From positions 1 through 30,314 of the forward strand of contig JAZFYD010000194.1 of the NCBI GenBank assembly GCA_036443405.1: a stretch of DNA of 30,314 bases, read 5' to 3'. The notes under the pieces were generated by a model that worked only from the letters and a program-made list of their open reading frames with translations, did no database searches and was not told the DNA's origin. The stretch is from JAZFYD01 sp036443405 (GTDB taxonomy: Bacteria; Planctomycetota; PLA2). Made by a program: the position numbers and the translations under genes. Below, in pieces: positions 7,901-16,994 of this stretch; within the stretch, counting starts at the first letter, position 1, and every line of letters begins with the position of its first letter.

Positions 7901-10900
7901 TCCACGCGAACCTGCAGACGGTTCGTCTTGCCGCCGGAGATCGTGTAGGCGATGCGGGCGGCCAAGCCGGTGTAGCCGTCGCGCACGGAAACAAACGTCT
8001 CCGTGAACGAACGCAGCTCCGCGGCCGGCGCCTTGAAGCCCTCCGTCGTCGCTTCGAGCTTCACCGACAGTTCCGTGACCGGGCCGATGTGGTACAGCTC
8101 GCCTACGTTGCGGCCGAGCGACACCACGCGGGCCTTGTGGCCGGCCAGGTCGTGCTTGAGTTCGAGTTTCGCGTTCGCGACGGGCACGACGCGCACCTTG
8201 AACCGTGTGGATCCGCCGTCGGTGCCAAGGCGCGGTTGCAGCACGAGCGAGAGTTTGTGCGAGCCCGCACCTTTCAGCACGAGGTAGTAGCGGTGCTTGC
8301 GGATCAAAACAGGCGCCGGCTTACCGTCCATCAGCGCGCTCGTGAGCGCCGTGCCGTCCAAGCCGAGCGGGATGTACTCTTCGTCCGGGGTCTCTTTGAC
8401 GATCTGATACGTCGCGCTCAGTGTCGCCTGATCGCCGGTGACGTTCACTTTGTAGTCGGCATTCAGGATTGCGGTCGGGCGCCCCTTCTCGTCGGGGTTC
8501 GCGAGCTTGCGCAGGCGGTGGTACTCCGCCGCACCCAAGAAGACCTGTTTGATCTCGTCCGGCGAGCCCTTCTCGTACGGCGCGATGATCTCGTCGTCGG
8601 CGCGCGCGGTCGTCGTGCATGCGAGCAACACCGCGCCGGCGACCGTCGCCTTGCGGCGCGACACGATGCGCCGGACCAGAGCGACGAATCCGCGAAGGAT
8701 CGCCGGAACGCGCCACAACAGGGCGAGGATTACGACGGCGAACAGCGCGTAGGCGGCGCCCAACGCGAACTCCTCGGGAAGGATGCTCATGCCGCCGAAG
8801 TGCAGCGCGAGCATGAGGCAGGCGGCGCCGGGCAGCGCGCGCAGCAGGCGCGGCCGCTTGCGGAGCAGGAGGAACACGGCGCCGGCCGCACCGATCAGAA
8901 GTCCGAAGTACGCGCGCCGGTCGGGCACGTCGCCATCGATGTACTCCAACGTGACCGAGCCGCCGCGTGCCAGCGAGCGCAGCGCAACGACGTTGTCGGA
9001 ACGGTGGAACTGGATGTCGAGGCTGAGCAGTTCGCGCTTGGCCAGTCTCTTCTTGCCCTTGCGCACGCGCTTCGGCGGGGGGGTCTGACCCGGCCGCGCC
9101 TGCGCGACGTCGAGGCCCTTTTCGTAGCTGAGTTCGTGCCGCACGGATTTGGACTTGTCCATCGCGACCGGGGCTTCTTCGGCCTGGCCCGGGAACACGG
9201 CCTCGTCCACGATCTCCAATTCAGCTTCCTCGACGTCGAAGTCGTCGTCGTATTTGCCCTCGGACTTTTCGGCGAGGGTTCGGCGGGTCCGCATGTTGTG
9301 GAGCGCGTTGTCCAGCGCTGAGATTCTCCTGTCCTTCTCCCGAAGGCGGTTCTTGAGGTCGGTCTTGATGTTCTCGGATTCGCTCCGCGCGTCTTCGAGC
9401 TGCTGGACCAACGCGGTTCTGGCGTCGTTCGCATCTTTGTGCTCGTTGGTGAGTTGGTCGATGATGCCCTGTTTCGAGCTCACTTCGGTTGCATACGACC
9501 CGGAGCTTGCTTTCCGAGCGGACCTTTCGAATCGCACTTCCGCAGAGGCCATCGGAGCGCCCGCCATCTCGGCGGCGTCGCCGAGCAGCCCACCGATCTC
9601 CTCGAGCACGAGCGTCTTCTTCGCGCGGCTCAGCGGCACGAGGTCGCCGTCGGCGCCGGTGATCTCGTAACCGCGGGGCAGGTGCAGGCGGTAGTCCGTG
9701 CGCAACACGTCGATGTCCAGCGCGGGCCGCTCGATGGTGACCTTGCCCTTGGCACTCAGCTCGCGCACGCGGCTCTCGTAGACGATCGCGACCACGAACG
9801 GGGTGGTGCGTCCGCGGCTGCGCGGCAAAGGAAGTTTGAGCTCGCCGTCCTCGACCAGCGGTTTGGCCGGTTTGCCGTCGACGGTGACACCCAGGAGGCG
9901 CGACGCCGCCGGAAGTCCGAAGCGCAGGAACGGTTGGTCGTTGTTCCGAATGCGGTACTCGGCGCGGCAACGCAGCGCGCCCTCCTTCGTGAGCATGCCG
10001 TAGATCGACGCTTGGATCGCGACGGCCTGCAGCACCTCAGTGGGGTCGTGGCGTTTGGACTCGATGGTCACGGTGTACGGGTGCGCGGCGTACGCGAGGA
10101 TTTCGAGCGGCGGTTGCGCCGGGGCTTCCGGCAACTCGCCGATGTCCGCCTCTCGCAGGCCGTTTCGATCCACCCGGATCGCGGTCGACGTGCTGGCGTG
10201 AATCAAAAGGAATCCACGGTCCTCGCCGTCGGGCAGCTCGATCTCGGGCACGACGGTCTCCCACGTGTCCTCCTCGAACTTCTTGTCCCAGATCGCGTCG
10301 AGGCGGTAGCGCCCACGCACGCGCTTTTGGAACACGATCGTCCAGACGTCGGCGGTCGCGTCCTTGTCGGGCTTGCGCCGCTCCTTGATCGCGGGCCCCC
10401 GAAAGTCGACGAGGTCGCCGGTGCCCTTGGGCAGCTTGATCTTCAGCTCGCGCACGCCCGTCCGTTCGATGTTTAGGAGCAACGTCGCGTGAATCGAAAG
10501 CACGTCGTCGCTCGGCATCAGCCGCGTCAGGACCGTCGCCGTGATCTCCGGCTTGTTGCGCGTGAGCTCGAGGCGCACGGCGTGGCCGGGGGCGTCGAAA
10601 CGCCACGCGAACAGCAAACGGTCCGTGACCGGAATGCCGGCGGCTGCGACCTCGGGCATGCCGACGTCGTTCAGCCCGTTCTTCTCGCCGAGGTTCATGG
10701 AGAACGCCTGGTCCGCGGCGACGGCGAGGATGCCCGTCTCCTCATCGATGCCCGCGCGTACGCCCGCGAGCGTGAAGTCGACCTGGCCCTCGTTCGGTAC
10801 CCAGTCGACCTCGTCGGTTTCCAGGCGCAACGTGAGTTTGTGCCAGCCGGGTTTCAACCCCGCCGGGAACTCGAGCAGCAACTTGCCGTCGTCCTTGTAC

Positions 10901-12333
10901 GTGTGGTCTTTTTGCACGTCGTCCATGAACACGCTGCGCAGGATCCAGCCGGCGGGCAGTTCCGGTTCCAGGCGGAAGAGGTCCTCGCGCTTGACGTGAT
11001 AGAAGAAACTCGCGAGCAACGTCTTGCCGCCCTCGTGCAGGCTCAGTAGAAGCTGCGTGCGCGCGACGGTCTTGGATTCGAGCCGTTCGATCTCGGCGCG
11101 GATCTCGGCAGTTTGCGCCCAGACCTCGTAGAGGCCGACCGCGCGGCCGGACGCCTTGCCGGGGATTTCGGCCAGCGGCTTTGCAGTCCCGCTGGTGTGG
11201 TCGAGCCGGCGGGCTCCGGTCGCGAGAAGGTTCTTCACGCGCACCTCGCGGTGGGACGCGACGCCGACGACGCCGCGATAACGGACCGCGGCCGGTAAAC
11301 GCGGCAGCGGGATCGTCGTCACGGTTTCGTTGCCACGCGGTAGCTCCGTCTCGAGCGTGAGGCGCAGATTCGCCTGGCGCGGTTCGACCAGCGTGACCGT
11401 GAGCCGGTCCATGCCGTCGCGCTCCTCCACGGTCCAGCGCTTGACGCCCTTGCCGCTCAGATCGCGCACCGTCTGGCCTTTTTGGAGATCGATCTCGATC
11501 TTCGACACGGGCGCGCGCAGGACCTCGAGGTCCAATATCGTGCGCGTGAGCGTTCGTGCTTCCGCGATCTCGGCGATCGTCGCGAACGACACGCTCAGGA
11601 TCGGGTCGAGCTCGCGTGCGGGCGCGAGCGGGCGCATCCAGAACGTGAGCCGTCCGGCGCCGTCGGGATAACCCACGACGTGGGCTTGGCGGTCGCTTGT
11701 GGTGGTTCGGAACGACCGCACGATCGGGCCGACCTCGCCTTCGACCTCAGCGGGCAGCGTGATCGTCACCGTCTGGCCCGACGCCGACGGAAGCTGAAAC
11801 GCCGCGCGCTTGACGCCGCCGCCGGGTTGCAGGCGCACCGACATGACCGCGTCCACGGTGAACGTGCCCGGTTTCGAAAAGCGCAGCTCGTCGCCGACCA
11901 GTTGACCGGCCTCGGTGTCGGGGAACGAAACGCTTTCGAGCGCCGCGCCCCGCACGAAAAACGGGACCGACGCGCCGTCCGCGGACGTCACGACGACGGT
12001 GTACTTGGCCGTGATGTTCAGAAACTCGTCGTTTTTCAATTCCGCCGTGGCTTCGCCGCGCACGATTCGCGCTGCGAGCGGCGGCCGGGCTTCCGCGCGA
12101 CGTTCGTTGGTCTCGCCGCGACGGATCAGATCGTTGTACTCCTCGATCGAAATCAGAAACCCGGCGCCCTTACCGGGAAACATCGCCAGAAGATCCTGCA
12201 CGGGCGCGCGGACCCAGATGCGGGGGCCCTTGCTCTTGGCCGGTTTGGCCGGCGCGGGTTTCTTGGACTTTTTTGCGTCGACGACGGCGGGCGCCAGGAA
12301 CAGCACCAGGAGAATGAGCGCGAACCGTTTCAT
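4927..12333 (-). CDS. Giant secreted/membrane protein, two fused modules, function unknown (2468 aa)
   Basis: The protein starts with a signal peptide (MKRFALILLVLFLAPAVVDA) and a Lys/Pro/Ala-rich stretch, followed by long beta-rich sequence. A first coiled coil lies near 952-1020 and is followed by an acidic patch (YDDDFDVEEAELEIVDE). A cluster of membrane helices spans about 1138-1215. Near 1226-1243 comes an apparent second signal peptide (VAGAVLLACTTTARA, then DDEIIAPYEKG), after which the architecture starts again. A second coiled coil is at about 2083-2165, a Gly/Pro/Arg-rich low-complexity region at about 2264-2335, and one last TM helix ends in FFRRG. The block NNDQPFLRFGLP (about 795) recurs as NRSEQFLRLRLP (about 1974) and as NNDRQFLAVRLP in the upstream paralogue. 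Its ATG overlaps the stop of that gene (ATGA), so the two are translationally coupled. No enzyme motif was recognised; a structural or surface role is a guess. Confidence 0.85.
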   Translation of the reverse strand: MKRFALILLVLFLAPAVVDAKKSKKPAPAKPAKSKGPRIWVRAPVQDLLAMFPGKGAGFLISIEEYNDLIRRGETNERRAEARPPLAARIVRGEATAELKNDEFLNITAKYTVVVTSADGASVPFFVRGAALESVSFPDTEAGQLVGDELRFSKPGTFTVDAVMSVRLQPGGGVKRAAFQLPSASGQTVTITLPAEVEGEVGPIVRSFRTTTSDRQAHVVGYPDGAGRLTFWMRPLAPARELDPILSVSFATIAEIAEARTLTRTILDLEVLRAPVSKIEIDLQKGQTVRDLSGKGVKRWTVEERDGMDRLTVTLVEPRQANLRLTLETELPRGNETVTTIPLPRLPAAVRYRGVVGVASHREVRVKNLLATGARRLDHTSGTAKPLAEIPGKASGRAVGLYEVWAQTAEIRAEIERLESKTVARTQLLLSLHEGGKTLLASFFYHVKREDLFRLEPELPAGWILRSVFMDDVQKDHTYKDDGKLLLEFPAGLKPGWHKLTLRLETDEVDWVPNEGQVDFTLAGVRAGIDEETGILAVAADQAFSMNLGEKNGLNDVGMPEVAAAGIPVTDRLLFAWRFDAPGHAVRLELTRNKPEITATVLTRLMPSDDVLSIHATLLLNIERTGVRELKIKLPKGTGDLVDFRGPAIKERRKPDKDATADVWTIVFQKRVRGRYRLDAIWDKKFEEDTWETVVPEIELPDGEDRGFLLIHASTSTAIRVDRNGLREADIGELPEAPAQPPLEILAYAAHPYTVTIESKRHDPTEVLQAVAIQASIYGMLTKEGALRCRAEYRIRNNDQPFLRFGLPAASRLLGVTVDGKPAKPLVEDGELKLPLPRSRGRTTPFVVAIVYESRVRELSAKGKVTIERPALDIDVLRTDYRLHLPRGYEITGADGDLVPLSRAKKTLVLEEIGGLLGDAAEMAGAPMASAEVRFERSARKASSGSYATEVSSKQGIIDQLTNEHKDANDARTALVQQLEDARSESENIKTDLKNRLREKDRRISALDNALHNMRTRRTLAEKSEGKYDDDFDVEEAELEIVDEAVFPGQAEEAPVAMDKSKSVRHELSYEKGLDVAQARPGQTPPPKRVRKGKKRLAKRELLSLDIQFHRSDNVVALRSLARGGSVTLEYIDGDVPDRRAYFGLLIGAAGAVFLLLRKRPRLLRALPGAACLMLALHFGGMSILPEEFALGAAYALFAVVILALLWRVPAILRGFVALVRRIVSRRKATVAGAVLLACTTTARADDEIIAPYEKGSPDEIKQVFLGAAEYHRLRKLANPDEKGRPTAILNADYKVNVTGDQATLSATYQIVKETPDEEYIPLGLDGTALTSALMDGKPAPVLIRKHRYYLVLKGAGSHKLSLVLQPRLGTDGGSTRFKVRVVPVANAKLELKHDLAGHKARVVSLGRNVGELYHIGPVTELSVKLEATTEGFKAPAAELRSFTETFVSVRDGYTGLAARIAYTISGGKTNRLQVRVEKNLIVRSVACPGLAGWSLKDGLLTLALSKPVANRLTVSLFGEIPHEREREESLPEVAPLGVLRDAGLVVLDSLNDLKLRVLDMQGLRRASMNSGARLTGAHTHGTVHSTYRFSTRPVALSWRVSLEASRLRAQSAVDVYLERERVRATVLTSLTLERGPGPFHVAFSVPEAYEVTRVVAPGMRDWWRDGDTLHIARSVRHTGTQKYWIGLLKKGKTESVFSAPAVRSMDATRESGMLRIATVIGRGDGLEVEAFEASNLLPEDADKVAKLRGARLVRAYAYVTTPWSLRLKTAEEPRDIEAIVVNRVVPLEDRLRVESLVHFYVRRGLVDEIVFRVPTQDKIVVNAPDQRQATPSQVNGDTVYRVVLRTPTRGSASVTVTYHVPLNTPVRGVEPMQVSRIRRFVAVEKVADGEVRFGEKSQLESGTFPDLPFVPPQTTTSSVAGVFVGTGGPCKLGVTVKRHAFEEVAPAVVHSAQARVLVDRSGSVRTLMTYRVYNRSEQFLRLRLPEGATLYSAFVAGEGVRPLIEDGAILVPLRKVALGSPTFDVDVVFAYDSAELRAKDLIARVPDVEKLAVRRTTISLYLPKGFRYDFDTDMERVFEAQLEANRATDVYREIKDLYAVAERGNFWQKERALSNVRKLEQEAKGLADKLQSLPASKEQRAQVRAQQGAISKLRASADRQTVTPQQQFKYQSAGKQTDANVVQRWASNESSRVWKDAEAQEQRKDYELKRNVFAPGTRGAVFFSDAIGVGVIDIDPSRQPYATNGLRLEPQPGGPTTPSEDSPFSGPSTNTAVGLSGGAGGGRRRGKFKQPQAAVPPGLREPTDPEARPPPPRKPSTANKKALGRKSRKPGDEGRGRTTSIQGSLVDELKRLDGKQIAELDGVTNGTDDRSIGWDAGKRNRVTMGETIWTGKAGVDHAPELSSAKGRISIRIDLPFDGDMEIHHFAKLSNTGAISVHATEGESTIWAELGTFAFLALGAFCVFFRRG

Positions 12334-15300
12334 GCTTTCGCTCCCCGGCGTTCGCGCACGATGAGAACCAGCGTCACCACCAGCGTGGCGACCAGCGCGC
12401 CGTTCCAGAACGGCGTCCAGGCACGGCCGGACCCGCTCAGGAACACGAGCGCGACGACCGCGATCAGGCCTCCCGCCCGTGACGGTGGCACCTTGCGTGC
12501 CGCGAAGAAGACGCCGGCCGCCGCGGCGAACGCGGCGAACAGAACGACGAGCCCGCGCGTGGCGGTCGACGTGTGGGAGATGGAGACGACGCCGTTGCCG
12601 GTGCCGTTGGTGAACGTCATTTGCACGCTTTCACGCTCGGTGTAGACCGGCACGATGTTCTTGAAGTTGGGCATGCGGCCGCGGTCACGGCGCGCGGTCG
12701 GCGGCACGACGGGTTGCACAAAACGCGAGACGCTGCCGAGCAACAATTGCAGCCAGGATCCGTATTCGGAATCGCGTCCGGCCGGCTCGACGGTTCCGCC
12801 GTAACTTGTCACCTCCCAACCGCGCGGGTAGTGCACGTTCCACGTGAGCAGCGCTTGAAACGGCGCCTCGGAGTCTTCGGCCGCCGGAAGCTCCGGGCCG
12901 TTCACCGTCGTCGTTTCGAACATCGCGCCGCTGGTGTCGATGGGGTGCGTGTACGCGATCGCGACCTGGAAGGTGCGGTCCTTGCGTTGGCCGGTCAGAA
13001 GCGGAACGAGCAAGACACCCTCTTGGCCGATGCGCGGTTTTTCGGGCTTGCCGTCGACCATCAGCTCGAGAATCTCGTGGTCATCGGGCAGGCGCACGGC
13101 GAGGAACTGGCGGTCGTTGTTGAGGACCTCGAAGAACGCTGTGGTGGCCGCACGGTTCTCCTCGGACAGCACCGTTTCGAGATGCACGTGGCGCACGACG
13201 AGGTCGGCGACGCGCTTGTACTCGTGTTTGGTCAGATCCATCGGGAACGCCGCCGGTTTGTCGAGGCGGCGGAGTGCGAGGTAGACGTCGTCGGTGCGCA
13301 GCGCGGCGGGCAGTTCCGCGGCGTCGATTTGAGTGTACTGATCCGTCGGGATCTCGACCTTGAGCGCGGCGGCCTTGCGGATCGCGACGTAGGTGCGCGC
13401 GCGTTCGACATCGAGCGGTTCGAACGCGGGAACCGCGACGCGCCGGTCGTCGTTGTTAGCCAGCGGGTTTTCGAAGACGTCGTCGAATTCGACGCCGATC
13501 GCGATCTCGCCGAGTTCGTGGCCCTGCAGCTTGACGGTGTAGGTCACCGTCGGTTCCTCGCCGTCTTTCAGCGGGTCGTCCGCGTGCGGCTTCTCCTTGA
13601 TCTTGCGGTTGGGCTGAATCTGCAACATTTCGACGATGCGCTTGGGCACGCGGAAACGGAACGTGTCGACGCCGGAGTATTGGACCGTGTAGACAAGTGT
13701 CGCTTGCACGTGGGCGCGGCTCTCCTCGCCCTGGATTTCGTAGCGCACCTCGCATGTGACCTTGGGCTTGCGCGGCTCGATCTTGAAGTCGACCTTCGCC
13801 GTGCCGCCGCGCCAGCGCCACGCGAAAGAGAGCGGAAGTTTCTTGGCGGGACGGTAGCGATCCTCCTTGCGGAACTCGTTCGGTTCGAGGGGGACGACGC
13901 CTTCGGTCTTCGCCGTCGCTTTGATCGCGGGGTCGAGAAACACGCCGAGCGTGCCTTCCTCGCGATCGACGTTCTGCACCTTCGGGATCGGGACCGACAG
14001 CTCGCCCTTGCTGAGGTCGAGGGAACTCACGGCCTCGAGCGGAAGCCGGAACTTGCCGCTGCGGCGGCCGCGCAACTCGACGACGAGGATGCGCTTGCCG
14101 TTCTCCTTGGTCTCGCGCCACGCTTCCACGAGGCTGGGATCGCCGACTTTCGTCAGCACGATGCCGTCCGGAATCGCGATGCGCAGATCGAACAGCCCCG
14201 CGCGCTCGACGGTGAAGTCGAGGTCGGTCTGCAACGTCATGCGCTGGCGTTCGACGGACAACCGCGCGCGCGTCATCAACGTGACCCGCGGCGCGACCTG
14301 TTCGGATTCGAGGGTGAGGGTGTACGGCAGGGCCGGGAATCGGAATCCCAGCGCGCTGGTGCCGCCGCGGATCGGGTTGGGCAGCGTGCGCACGTCGCTC
14401 TGGAAGATGTTCTCGGTGCGGCCTACGCGCAGTCCGACGCCCTCGGCGGAGAGCACACGCAGAAAGCCGCGTTCGCGCGAGGCGGTCTCGACACGGAATG
14501 CGGGAACGCCGATCGTCCCCGGCACCTTCACGGGTGCTTCGATGGAGAGCTGCAACGCGAATTTGCCCATCACCTCCTTATGCAACTCGATGCGCAGGGT
14601 GCGCCGGTCGTCGCCGGTGAAGTCCCACGTCTTGATGCCACTGTTTTTCAGGCCACTGGCGGCGACGTCGATGACTTGGACGCGCTCGGGCACCGCGATG
14701 CGGAATTCGCGCGCGGGGGTGCGCAGGATTTCGAGTTGGAACGTCGCCTTGCCGCGAAGGATGCGCTCCTCGACGGTGAGATCGAGGACGTCGTTCGAGA
14801 AGATCAGCGAGGGCTCACGCTCGGTGCGCTCGGGTTGGTAACGCCAGGTGAGCTTGACGGAACTATGCGTGCCCAAGAACGCCAGCACGCGGGTCGATTC
14901 GCCGACAGTGGTGACGGTGTGTGCGCGCGCGGGTTCGATGCGGACGGATGTGCCTTTGCCCGGGACGGTGAACTCGAGCCGGTGCAGCGGCACCGACGGG
15001 AGACCGAACGCGGTCGTGGCGAATTCCTTGCCCTTGGCAACGCCGGCTACGAACCGCGCCGTGACCTTGTGGCGGCCGACGCCCTTGAGGATGAGGTCGT
15101 ATCCCGCCCTGGTCGGTGTCAACACGCCGGGTTTGTCGTTGACGGTGATTTCCTCGAACGCGACGGATTTGAACGCGAGGGGGATGCGCAGCCAGCCCTT
15201 CTTGAAGACCTCGATCTCGATCGTGGCCTGGAACTTCGCGATGCCCTCGCTGATCTCGCCGACATACGCCGCCGAGTCGACCTGGAAGGGAACGGCCGGT

Positions 15301-15542
15301 TCGTCGTCCGCCGTCTTCGGTCCGTACTTGAGCTTCCAGAGTTCGAGGAACTCCTTGTACGGCACCATCACGCGTTCCTTGTCCGTTCCGAAGACCTTGT
15401 CGAGTTCTTCGTACGGCACGTAGATCTTGTGGATCTCCGGCGCGGGCTTTTCGCCGTTCGTCTTGAGGAGGTCGTCCGGGGCGGGCGAGTCCTGCGCGAG
15501 GAGCGGGGCGGTGGCGAGGATGAGGGCACAAAGCAATCGCAT
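12330..15542 (-). CDS. Large secreted/membrane protein with PYE motifs, paralogue of the downstream giant protein (1070 aa)
   Basis: I chose the ATG at 15542 because it is preceded by GGAG with 7-nt spacing and opens a signal peptide (MRLLCALILATAPLLA); 57 upstream in-frame codons are discarded. Mature residues 39-70 carry two related motifs, IYVPYEELDKVF and VMVPYKEFLELWKLKYG. From memory, similar pairs occur in large uncharacterised planctomycete proteins. Successive beta-rich repeats follow, and the NNDRQFLAVRLPDDHEI block is near residue 808. The C-terminus has two or three hydrophobic helices (GLVVLFAAFAAAAGVFFAA, then GLIAVVALVFLSG) and the end RERRGAKA. The organisation equals one module of the 2468-aa neighbour, with which it overlaps by 4 nt. 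The function is unknown; an envelope role is inferred from the topology only. Confidence 0.87.
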   Translation of the reverse strand: MRLLCALILATAPLLAQDSPAPDDLLKTNGEKPAPEIHKIYVPYEELDKVFGTDKERVMVPYKEFLELWKLKYGPKTADDEPAVPFQVDSAAYVGEISEGIAKFQATIEIEVFKKGWLRIPLAFKSVAFEEITVNDKPGVLTPTRAGYDLILKGVGRHKVTARFVAGVAKGKEFATTAFGLPSVPLHRLEFTVPGKGTSVRIEPARAHTVTTVGESTRVLAFLGTHSSVKLTWRYQPERTEREPSLIFSNDVLDLTVEERILRGKATFQLEILRTPAREFRIAVPERVQVIDVAASGLKNSGIKTWDFTGDDRRTLRIELHKEVMGKFALQLSIEAPVKVPGTIGVPAFRVETASRERGFLRVLSAEGVGLRVGRTENIFQSDVRTLPNPIRGGTSALGFRFPALPYTLTLESEQVAPRVTLMTRARLSVERQRMTLQTDLDFTVERAGLFDLRIAIPDGIVLTKVGDPSLVEAWRETKENGKRILVVELRGRRSGKFRLPLEAVSSLDLSKGELSVPIPKVQNVDREEGTLGVFLDPAIKATAKTEGVVPLEPNEFRKEDRYRPAKKLPLSFAWRWRGGTAKVDFKIEPRKPKVTCEVRYEIQGEESRAHVQATLVYTVQYSGVDTFRFRVPKRIVEMLQIQPNRKIKEKPHADDPLKDGEEPTVTYTVKLQGHELGEIAIGVEFDDVFENPLANNDDRRVAVPAFEPLDVERARTYVAIRKAAALKVEIPTDQYTQIDAAELPAALRTDDVYLALRRLDKPAAFPMDLTKHEYKRVADLVVRHVHLETVLSEENRAATTAFFEVLNNDRQFLAVRLPDDHEILELMVDGKPEKPRIGQEGVLLVPLLTGQRKDRTFQVAIAYTHPIDTSGAMFETTTVNGPELPAAEDSEAPFQALLTWNVHYPRGWEVTSYGGTVEPAGRDSEYGSWLQLLLGSVSRFVQPVVPPTARRDRGRMPNFKNIVPVYTERESVQMTFTNGTGNGVVSISHTSTATRGLVVLFAAFAAAAGVFFAARKVPPSRAGGLIAVVALVFLSGSGRAWTPFWNGALVATLVVTLVLIVRERRGAKA

Positions 15543-15627
15543 GGCATGTCTCCATCCCAGAGCATGACGCCCGCTGGCCCCAGTCGCGTCAAAACGCGGT
15601 AGAAGGTTGGGCGAATTGTGCGGCCCG

Positions 15628-16257
15628 CTAGAGCGGGGGCAGCAGGCTGCGGATTTTCCGGGCCGCCGCGGTAGGGTCGCGGGCGTCGGCGATGGCCGAG
15701 GAAACGGCCACACGCGTGGCGCCGGCCGCTATCAAGGCGGGGAGATTGGTTTCGGAGATGCCGCCGATGGGGAACACCGGCAACTCCGTTGCGCCCGCGA
15801 TCGTGCGCAGCAGGTCGGCGCCACCCGGCTTGCGCGTGAGCGTTTTTGTCCCGGTTTGAAACATCGGACCGAGGCCGATGTAGTCCGCGCCGCGTGCGTT
15901 CGCCCCCGCGGCCTCCGTGCGGTCATGGGTGGAGAGGCCGATCAGGCAGTCCGACCCGAACCGCTCGCGCACCTCTTCCGGGGTGGCGTCGGCCTCGCCG
16001 AGATGGACTCCGTGGGCTCGGCAATCCTCCATCAGATGCGCGCGGTCATTGACCAGGAATGGCACCCCGAATTCGCGGCAGACCTCTCCGACGATGCGCG
16101 CCGCCGCCGCGAACTCGGCGTCTTGGGAGTGCTTGTCCCTGTACTGAACCACCGCCGCGCCGCCCACGATCGCGGCGCGAACAAGTTCGGCCGGGGGCAC
16201 GCGATCGCGCGGACCCACAATGAAGTAGAGCCGGGCCGTTGCCAGTCGTTTGCGCAC
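15628..16257 (-). CDS. thiE: Thiamine-phosphate synthase
   Basis: ThiE condenses HMP-pyrophosphate with HET-phosphate to form thiamine monophosphate in the cytoplasm. It is a 209-residue TIM-barrel protein of normal length. Motifs in order are LYFIVGPRD, VQYRDKHS (pyrophosphate-binding strand), FLVNDRAHLMEDCRAHGVHL, IGLSTHDRTEA, GADYIGLGPMFQTGTKT and VFPIGGISETN. The start is a GTG at 16257 without a clear ribosome-binding site. The MRKRLATARLYFIV N-terminus fits the family, and no better start is evident. It is upstream of the two giant-protein genes on the same strand with an 85-nt gap, so a shared transcript is possible, though there is no functional link that I can see. It is divergent from the sigma-like gene, 39 nt away. 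Confidence 0.94.
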   Translation of the reverse strand: MRKRLATARLYFIVGPRDRVPPAELVRAAIVGGAAVVQYRDKHSQDAEFAAAARIVGEVCREFGVPFLVNDRAHLMEDCRAHGVHLGEADATPEEVRERFGSDCLIGLSTHDRTEAAGANARGADYIGLGPMFQTGTKTLTRKPGGADLLRTIAGATELPVFPIGGISETNLPALIAAGATRVAVSSAIADARDPTAAARKIRSLLPPL

Positions 16258-16296
16258 GGGTGTCTACTATTCCACGCGGAGTCGAAACACGAAACC

Positions 16297-16989
16297 ATGA
16301 ACGAGGACATGCTGCCCGGCGCCGAGCCGGGGGATGGCGAAGCACGAGAGCCCGAGTCCTATCTCGGGTGCATCGTGGCCGGCGACGAGGCTGCCGAGGC
16401 GTGGGACGCACTCGAGGAGCGTTACGGTCCGGCGGTCGCGCATTATTTTCAGCTCCGCTTCGAAGGGCGCCGGACGGCCGAGGAGATCGCGGAGAAGTTC
16501 TTCGAGCTAATGCGTGCGCAAGCTCAGGAGACGGTGCCGGCCACGTTGCGACCGTGGCTCGCGACCTTGCAGCAACAGTTCGTCCGCCACCTTTACCGCC
16601 GGCCGGAGTACTCCCTCACCGAACTCGGCAAGCGCGAAGGGTATGGCGAAACGGAATCAGACGATGCGTTCGACCGCGACTGGGCGCAGCAGGCGATGCT
16701 CGGCGCGCTCAAGCGCTTCCGCAAGGGATACCCGCAGATTCACGCGCTGCTACTTCGTGTCTACGACCGTGCCGGCGGTGCGCCGATGCCGGACAAGAAA
16801 CAGATGGCTTCGCTGTTGGGCCTGTCCGCCGCCCAGTTGGAGTCACGCCTGAACGAGGCGCACGAAGCGCTGCGGTATGAGTTGTCCAAAGAGCTCAAGC
16901 ACACGGTGACCACCCCGGAGGCACTGGGCGCGGAACGCGAGTTCTTGGAACCGTTTTTGGATCCGATGTTCGCGGCGCTGCGGACGTAG
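16297..16989 (+). CDS. Divergent sigma-factor-like (ECF-type) protein, 230 aa
   Basis: The first half (YLGCIVAGDEAAEAWDALEE, then RYGPAVAHYFQLRF) resembles region 2 of the ECF-type sigma factors common in planctomycetes (WxxLxxRYxxxV). The second half (ALKRFRKGYPQIHALLLRVY, then KKQMASLLGLSAAQLESRLN, then EAHEALRYEL) resembles region 4, with its helix-turn-helix. The usual acidic DAEDxxQ motif of region 2.2 is not obvious, so core-polymerase binding is uncertain. The ATG at 16297 was chosen over a long upstream frame that runs through thiE on the other strand. The assignment to transcription control is by resemblance; a non-sigma DNA-binding role is possible. No anti-sigma gene is adjacent. 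Confidence 0.65.
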   Translation: MNEDMLPGAEPGDGEAREPESYLGCIVAGDEAAEAWDALEERYGPAVAHYFQLRFEGRRTAEEIAEKFFELMRAQAQETVPATLRPWLATLQQQFVRHLYRRPEYSLTELGKREGYGETESDDAFDRDWAQQAMLGALKRFRKGYPQIHALLLRVYDRAGGAPMPDKKQMASLLGLSAAQLESRLNEAHEALRYELSKELKHTVTTPEALGAEREFLEPFLDPMFAALRT

Positions 16990-16994
16990 CCAGG

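Noticed and set aside
5455..11298. Several plus-strand frames of 60-580 codons under the 2468-aa gene
   Set aside because: All are shadows with Arg/His-rich composition, none with a recognisable domain or credible start region.
12573..15602. 1009-codon open frame on the plus strand
   Set aside because: It is the antisense shadow of the 1070-aa gene. Its product is rich in Arg/Asp/Gly/Leu without domains or a signal peptide, whereas the minus frame has a signal peptide, RBS and repeats.
15607..16296. Upstream extension of the sigma-like gene
   Set aside because: The extension is antisense to thiE, whose motifs are clear; the ATG at 16297 is the sensible start.
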